The notes under the pieces: model-generated
What the model saw: only the letters and a program-made list of their open reading frames with translations
Database searches by the model: none
What the model was told of the DNA's origin: nothing
Assembly: GCA_016177165.1 (NCBI GenBank)
Contig: JACOVT010000064.1
Span: forward strand, 1 to 8,725
Source: Microcaldota archaeon
GTDB lineage: Archaea > B1Sed10-29 > JACOVT01
Length of the DNA: 8,725 nucleotides
Direction: 5' to 3'
Program-made: the position numbers and the translations under genes
In this document: piece after piece, positions 5,739 to 8,725 of the stretch
How the letters are laid out: every line of letters begins with the position of its first letter
How positions within the stretch are numbered: the first letter of the stretch is position 1

Positions 5739-6626
5739 TTAAGCACCCATCATCTTGGCAGGACGCCTCGAGCGCCATTCATGGATTGCAGTAGCCAAGG
5801 CATCGTTTCCTTCAAAAGCGGCAATCTTCCAGGCAAGGTCAAGCAGCTCCAGGCTGTTCGTCCCCGCCCTGCGCGCCAACACTCCGATGGCCTGCGGGCG
5901 CGGGTTATTCAGCATGATCCTTCCGAGCGCCCTCACAGAATCGATGAGCTTGACCGCCCGTTTTTGCGGGAACATCTCCATCAGTTGTTGCGCCGCTACC
6001 CTATTCTCCTTGATGAGAGACGCGGAACGGCCAATGCTTTCCAGCACGCCCTGCTCGGCTTTACGCTGGCGCGCCTCTTCCATAACTTTTCCTGCCAATT
6101 TTTCCGGATCCAAGCCACATTGCTTTGCTGCAAGCAAAACTGCCAGTGGAGACAACCCACCAGTCATTGACTTTTTAACTAGCATTCGTGTTGGGGTGAT
6201 CAGGCTCGTCTCCGAACGCAATGCTGCCAGCGCCCCGGGCGCGCCAAATCTATTGGCCATGCTCTTGGCAAGCAAAAGCAACCTCTGCTTGTTAACACCC
6301 GCAGCCGCCGCTTTCCGGTCAAGCAGAGATGGCGTCAGCCTGCCACTCTCGGCGAGCTGCGCCACCTCGAGCGCGTGGCTCCCCTGAAAAATCATCCGCT
6401 GATGCTCTTGCGTTAGGGTGCCAATCACCCCGGCTGGTGCTCCTTTCTCTCTAACAATTCGATTAAGGGCCAACAGCAAATTGGCATAATTAACTCCATA
6501 ATCCCGGGCACAGCTCCTTACATCGGTAACCGCTATTTTACCGGTCGCTGCTGCCCTTTCCGCAAGCAGCGCCGCGGCAAGATCAACTTTTGCCACCCTC
6601 CTGGGCATGAGTATATTCAGAATCAT
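5739..6626 (-). CDS. Unknown all-helical protein with four HTH-like internal repeats
   Basis: Soluble protein of 295 residues, no membrane segment, rich in Ala, Leu, Arg and Lys. I do not recognise the family. A degenerate motif recurs four times: ARDYGVNYANLLLALNRI (40-57), AAAAGVNKQRLLLLAKSM (106-123), AAKQCGLDPEKLAGKVM (166-182) and ARRAGTNSLELLDLAWKI (251-268). The shared pattern is A-x3-G-[VLT]-[ND]-x3-L-x2-[LA], the shape of the helix-turn-helix turn in many small DNA-binding domains, though a helical-repeat scaffold would also fit. The start may be ATG 6626 or ATG 6608; the latter lies about 24 bp from a weak TTTAA on the minus strand at 6630-6634. Basic termini (PRRVAK, RSRRPAK) allow nucleic acid binding. 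The 19-bp palindrome at 6648-6666 lies immediately upstream and could be its own operator. Function unproven. Confidence 0.8.
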   Translation of the reverse strand: MILNILMPRRVAKVDLAAALLAERAAATGKIAVTDVRSCARDYGVNYANLLLALNRIVREKGAPAGVIGTLTQEHQRMIFQGSHALEVAQLAESGRLTPSLLDRKAAAAGVNKQRLLLLAKSMANRFGAPGALAALRSETSLITPTRMLVKKSMTGGLSPLAVLLAAKQCGLDPEKLAGKVMEEARQRKAEQGVLESIGRSASLIKENRVAAQQLMEMFPQKRAVKLIDSVRALGRIMLNNPRPQAIGVLARRAGTNSLELLDLAWKIAAFEGNDALATAIHEWRSRRPAKMMGA

Positions 6627-6647
6627 GGGTTAAAGAGGCTAGTTCGA

Positions 6648-6666
6648 AAAACTTTTCAAAAGTTTT
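6648..6666. repeat. 19-bp perfect palindrome upstream of the 6626 gene
   Basis: AAAACTTTT at 6648-6656 and AAAAGTTTT at 6658-6666 are exact inverted copies around one central base (6657). The centre lies 31 bp upstream of the minus-strand ATG at 6626, in the core-promoter zone. It is 19 bp long and has only two G/C pairs in its arms, so it suits a dimeric repressor operator better than an RNA hairpin. Confidence 0.6.
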
Positions 6667-6683
6667 GTGCGTTTTGCGTCAGG

Positions 6684-6692
6684 TTTTAAATA
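6684..6692 (+). promoter_or_regulatory. TATA-like box in the 6627-6865 gap
   Basis: TTTTAAATA predicts a plus-strand start near 6713-6716, far from any plus-strand start codon but before the foldable segment at 6754-6835. Its TTTAAA core is palindromic, so it could also serve the minus-strand 6626 gene with a leader of about 35 nt; in that case the 19-bp palindrome would cover the transcription start. Confidence 0.35.
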
Positions 6693-6713
6693 CTTGCTCG
6701 TCCAGACTCTCGT

Positions 6714-6840
6714 GGACTTATTCCAGCAACAATCTAAAGACCGTTCGGGCAACGCGGGTTTCCGGAAATGCCTCCTTGCGGGGCAAGGCGGAGTAAGAAG
6801 CTCTCGAGGGCTCACGCCCTCTCGAGCTCACCCGCTAGCC
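6714..6840 (+). ncRNA. Possible structured non-coding RNA (or folded leader)
   Basis: The intergenic segment folds by eye into a three-way arrangement. A closing stem pairs GCGGGT (6754-6759) with ACCCGC (6830-6835). Inside it are hairpin CCTTGC/GCAAGG (6774-6779/6783-6788, GGG loop) and a long hairpin at 6799-6828. The long hairpin has a 6-bp apical stem GAGGGC/GCCCTC with loop TCAC, then a 2x2 TC/TC internal loop, then five more pairs. A TATA-like box at 6684-6692 predicts a start near 6714. I checked for tRNA, C/D box, RNase P and SRP signatures and saw none. The 3' end is not clear: no T-run follows, and a second box (6841-6846) starts the next gene. It could instead be the folded leader of the 6866 gene. 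Extent approximate. Confidence 0.35.
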
Positions 6841-6846
6841 TATTTA
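6841..6846 (+). promoter_or_regulatory. TATA-like box for the 6866 membrane protein gene
   Basis: TATTTA is centred about 22 bp before the ATG at 6866, which would give a leaderless or near-leaderless transcript. No good ribosome site precedes the ATG. Weaker match than the other boxes in the window. Confidence 0.35.
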
Positions 6847-6865
6847 GCATCAAGAGAGCGCGTTC

Positions 6866-7282
6866 ATGGGAAACATAGCTAGGGAAATGACCGGGGCCGC
6901 GATAGGGGCGGTTGCCGGCGGCTTCATCTTCGCAGGTGTCGCGCTCGCAAGCGGCCGCATGCTCGGGTACATAGCGCTGGTCGCCGGCATACTGACCGGC
7001 GCAGGCCTCAGGTACATCGGCAATTCAAAGGAACCAATCAAGAAGGCGCTTGCCATTGTCGTGGTTTTCTCGCTGATATCGATTTTCATCGGGTACGTCG
7101 TCTACTACCTGTTTGCCGAGGTAACAGTAAAGGGCTTGACCATCAAGGTCTCAGAGGCCATCTCATTCGGCGAGTACCTCCAGACAGTGATAGGTCTCAT
7201 TGATGTGCTGTTCTTCGCGATAGGCGTGTACGGCGGGGTGCGCGTCATGCAGGGAAGGATCAGCCTGCCAAAGCCAAGCTAG
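6866..7282 (+). CDS. Small membrane protein with four predicted helices
   Basis: Protein of 138 residues, unknown function. Hydrophobic segments at about 8-29 (Gly/Ala-rich, small-residue helix packing), 33-49, 60-84 and 105-127 make a four-helix membrane protein. A short amphipathic loop between helices 3 and 4 carries the only long polar stretch (VKGLTIKVSEAISFGEY). The layout resembles membrane domains attached to zinc ribbons in some bacterial and archaeal proteins, but no zinc motif is present here and I would not assign a family. A TATA-like box at 6841-6846 supports the ATG at 6866. The TAG stop shares a CTAG with the stop of the convergent 7659 gene. Role unknown; possibly a small envelope or stress membrane protein. 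Confidence 0.8.
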   Translation: MGNIAREMTGAAIGAVAGGFIFAGVALASGRMLGYIALVAGILTGAGLRYIGNSKEPIKKALAIVVVFSLISIFIGYVVYYLFAEVTVKGLTIKVSEAISFGEYLQTVIGLIDVLFFAIGVYGGVRVMQGRISLPKPS

Positions 7283-7659
7283 CGCCTTGCTGACTTCTTT
7301 GCCCGCCTGATGTAACGTGCCAACCCGGTTGGAGCGGACACGCCTGATACCAGCGCACGCACCGCCAAGTCTCGCAGGAGCTCGGACGCGATCACCGGCT
7401 TGCCGTGGGCGTAGGCATAGCCGATCTCTAGCGAAACAGCCCTGCCAACATAACCATGCCTTGCCACAACATACAACGCGTCGGACGCGTCAATGCGCCC
7501 GAAAGCCCGGCGAAGCGCCTCCTTCTCTCCCCTCGCAGTGTCTTTCCTTGCCAGTTTGCCTGCTGTTGCTGCGCGCATGCCGAGCGTCCTGCACAGCGCC
7601 GCAGCGCGCTCCACATCGGCATAGAACTTCCTGCTGCCCGCGACGAAAACGATCTTCAC
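7279..7659 (-). CDS. Nucleoside 2-deoxyribosyltransferase-like protein
   Basis: Small Rossmann-like protein of 126 residues. The beginning KIVFVAGSRKF resembles the first strand and nucleotide loop of nucleoside 2-deoxyribosyltransferase/DUF4406-type proteins. The segment IDASDALYVV (56-65) is the typical central strand. AVSLE78-IGYAYAHGKPVI carries the Glu equivalent to the catalytic residue that attacks the sugar. The family cleaves N-glycosidic bonds of (deoxy)nucleosides or nucleotides; related folds also act as nucleotide sensors. The length is normal for the single-domain form. GTG at 7659 is the start: the palindromic box at 7682-7688 is centred 26 bp upstream, so the mRNA should be leaderless. 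It is divergent from Nop5 and its TAG overlaps the convergent 6866 gene stop. Substrate unknown; a nucleotide salvage or clean-up role is inferred. Confidence 0.75.
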   Translation of the reverse strand: MKIVFVAGSRKFYADVERAAALCRTLGMRAATAGKLARKDTARGEKEALRRAFGRIDASDALYVVARHGYVGRAVSLEIGYAYAHGKPVIASELLRDLAVRALVSGVSAPTGLARYIRRAKKSARR

Positions 7660-7681
7660 GAGCGTTTAACGATAGCTATAC

Positions 7682-7688
7682 TTTTAAA
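7682..7688. promoter_or_regulatory. Palindromic TATA box shared by the transferase-like gene and Nop5
   Basis: TTTTAAA contains palindrome TTTAAA (7683-7688), centred at 7685.5. It is 26.5 bp from GTG 7659 on the minus strand and 25.5 bp from ATG 7711 on the plus strand, so it is almost exactly midway. No second box at suitable distance exists in the 51-bp gap. Both transcripts are predicted to be leaderless. Confidence 0.6.
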
Positions 7689-7710
7689 CAAAGGCAAACC
7701 AAACACAATC

Positions 7711-8607
7711 ATGCCTGATTCTAAGGGAGGCAGACGTGAAGAGAAGCAGCAGCGCGACCCGCACGGCCAGCAGCGCGGCGACCGCAACACTGGAGGCCCG
7801 AGGCCGGACTTCAAGGAGATGCGCGAACGCGCTTTCGAGCGCACACGCGAAGCCTTGCGCCAGGCGCTGGTCAAGAGGGACTGGCTCATCGTACAGGCCG
7901 TGCGGGCAATAGACCTGCTCGACAGGCAGTCGAATCTGGTTTTCGAGCATCTTCGCGACTGGTACTCGCTTCATTTCCCGGAAATAATCCCCATGGTGCA
8001 GGACCAGGAGTCTTACGCTAAACTCGTTGCCGGGCTGGGCGCAAGAAGCAGGCTGACCGCCGATCAGGTGCGCGGCATAATCGGCGACAAGGGAAGCGTT
8101 GAAAAGATCGCCGAGGCTGCCAACAAAAGCGCTGGTGCCGACTTCAAGCCAGAGGACATCGCCCAAATGCAAGAATGGTCCCGCCTGTTCCTGTTCCTGC
8201 GCGACGAGCGGCGCAGGCTGGCAGCCTACCTTGACGGCGTGATGAAGGAGGAAGCTCCAAACATCAATGCGGTGATCGGCCCCACCATAGGCGCGCGACT
8301 TATTGAAACGGCGGGCTCGCTCAAGAAACTCTCCGAATTCCCCAGCTCAACCATACAGGTTTTAGGCGCGGAAAAAGCGTTGTTCGCCCACCTGCACAAA
8401 GGGACCAAGCCCCCAAAGCACGGCGTCATCTTTGGTTACCCAAAACTGCGTGGCGCGCCGATGAAGTCTCGCGGCAAGATCGCCCGAAAACTTTCCGCGA
8501 AACTGTCGATAGCGGCAAAGGTTGACTATTTCCACGGCGAGTTCATGGGCGACAAGCTTGCAGCCAAGCTGGAAAAGGATATAGAGCCGCTGCTCAAGAG
8601 CGGCTGA
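7711..8607 (+). CDS. nop5: Nop5 (Nop56/58-like) C/D box RNP core protein, short form
   Basis: Scaffold of archaeal C/D box small RNPs, which guide 2'-O-methylation of rRNA and tRNA. This copy has 298 residues. RDWLIVQAVRAIDLLD (56-71) opens the coiled-coil domain, which runs to about 180. The Nop domain follows: GPTIGARLIETAGSLKKL (190-207), PSSTIQVLGAEKALFAHL (211-228), PPKHGVIFGYP (234-244) and RGKIARKLSAKLSIAAK (254-270), all strongly conserved and responsible for L7Ae/RNA contact. The usual N-terminal fibrillarin-binding domain (about 110-120 residues) is absent; residues 1-45 are a charged, probably disordered tail. ATG 7711 is the best start: a TATA box is centred 25 bp upstream, and the in-frame sequence before it (back to 7456) is antisense to the neighbour and does not look like the missing domain. 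No fibrillarin gene is visible here. Confidence 0.93.
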   Translation: MPDSKGGRREEKQQRDPHGQQRGDRNTGGPRPDFKEMRERAFERTREALRQALVKRDWLIVQAVRAIDLLDRQSNLVFEHLRDWYSLHFPEIIPMVQDQESYAKLVAGLGARSRLTADQVRGIIGDKGSVEKIAEAANKSAGADFKPEDIAQMQEWSRLFLFLRDERRRLAAYLDGVMKEEAPNINAVIGPTIGARLIETAGSLKKLSEFPSSTIQVLGAEKALFAHLHKGTKPPKHGVIFGYPKLRGAPMKSRGKIARKLSAKLSIAAKVDYFHGEFMGDKLAAKLEKDIEPLLKSG

Positions 8608-8628
8608 CCCCTATAATTTTACCTTTTT
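8585..8628 (+). terminator. Hairpin over the Nop5 stop followed by T-runs
   Basis: AGCCGCT (8585-8591) and AGCGGCT (8599-8605) form a perfect 7-bp stem with loop GCTCAAG, covering the last Nop5 codons. TTTT (8617-8620) and TTTTT (8624-8628) follow. T-runs are typical of archaeal termination; the hairpin may be incidental or may protect the 3' end. Confidence 0.5.
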
Positions 8629-8650
8629 CAATCGAAACAATAGCGTTAAA

Positions 8651-8658
8651 TTTATAAA
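8651..8658 (+). promoter_or_regulatory. TATA box of the gene at the right edge
   Basis: TTTATAAA centred at 8654.5 lies about 25 bp before the ATG at 8680, predicting a leaderless mRNA. It is the same motif as the shared box at 836-843. Confidence 0.6.
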
Positions 8659-8679
8659 CCCAGCACGTTTTCTATGACT

Positions 8680-8725
8680 ATGCTTATAGAACGAGACCTA
8701 GAAAGCACCCTGCTCAGGCTAGCAA
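8680..8725 (+). CDS. Start of a gene cut by the right edge; perhaps a AAA/DUF4143 ATPase
   Basis: Fifteen codons are visible from ATG 8680 (MLIERDLESTLLRLA), with an alternative in-frame ATG at 8674. The distance to the TATA box at 8651-8658 favours 8680. The pattern I-x-R-x-L-E-x2-L-x2-L is the usual opening of archaeal and bacterial AAA_14/DUF4143 ATPases, where a P-loop follows within about 15-20 residues. Fifteen residues are too few to prove it, and the P-loop would lie outside the window. Confidence 0.45.
   Translation, partial: MLIERDLESTLLRLA

Noticed and set aside
6714..6840. tRNA or C/D box RNA in the gap
   Set aside because: No T-loop with a flanking 5-bp stem, no 7-bp acceptor stem, and no RUGAUGA/CUGA box pair on either strand.
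6667..6882. 71-codon plus-strand frame starting with GTG in the intergenic gap
   Set aside because: It contains the TATA-like box and the strong hairpins, has no ribosome site and overlaps the 6866 gene start; an RNA or leader fits better.
7456..7710. Upstream in-frame extension of Nop5 to 383 residues
   Set aside because: It runs antisense through the transferase-like gene, is Cys/Arg/Ala-rich and does not resemble the Nop5 N-terminal domain; the promoter at 7682-7688 lies inside it.
7684..8172. 162-codon minus-strand frame opposite Nop5
   Set aside because: It is a shadow of a highly conserved Nop5 coding frame.
1..8725. CRISPR array, insertion sequence or defence cassette
   Set aside because: No spaced direct repeats, transposase motifs, terminal inverted repeats or recognisable defence proteins were seen; all gene neighbours look housekeeping or unknown.

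Overview
This window is archaeal. Several genes begin at or within a few bases of the expected transcription start, 22-28 bp downstream of AT-rich TATA-like boxes in otherwise G+C-rich DNA. It encodes a Nop5-type C/D box RNP protein, an archaeal Rnl3-family RNA ligase, an M29 aminopeptidase and a membrane site-2 protease with CBS domains. Gaps between genes are mostly 0-50 bp, and several stop and start codons overlap. The packing and several shortened or reduced proteins (Nop5, RCK protein) would suit a small-genome DPANN-type lineage. That placement is inference; no rRNA or other phylogenetic marker is present.

Layout, left to right. (1) 1-816, minus strand: the N-terminal 272 residues of a multi-pass membrane protein, running off the left edge. 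(2) 868-1873, plus strand: a small unknown protein followed by a two-helix membrane protein with a cytoplasmic RCK/TrkA-N domain. It diverges from (1) at one palindromic TATA box. (3) 4664 down to 1870, minus strand: a tight four-gene operon of a 50-residue zinc-binding protein, an Rnl3 RNA ligase, an M29 aminopeptidase and a PAP2 phosphatase, joined by ATGA overlaps or a 1-nt gap. (4) 4674-5729, plus strand: an M50 site-2 protease with two CBS domains, diverging from (3) across only 9 bp. (5) 6626 down to 5739, minus strand: an unrecognised helical protein with four HTH-like internal repeats. (6) 6627-6865: the only real intergenic space, holding a 19-bp palindrome and a possible folded RNA. 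(7) 6866-7282, plus strand: a small four-helix membrane protein. (8) 7659 down to 7279, minus strand: a nucleoside 2-deoxyribosyltransferase-like protein, diverging from (9). (9) 7711-8607, plus strand: a short Nop5. (10) 8680 to the right edge: the first 15 codons of another gene with a clear promoter.

I see no mobile element, CRISPR array, tRNA, rRNA or obvious defence island. RNA processing is represented by the Rnl3 ligase with its coupled zinc protein and by Nop5. Membrane and envelope functions are represented by the site-2 protease, PAP2, the RCK protein and two unknown membrane proteins. The unusual points are the missing fibrillarin-binding domain of Nop5, the missing K+ selectivity filter in the RCK protein, shared palindromic TATA boxes between divergent genes, and CTAG-overlapped stop codons between convergent genes.
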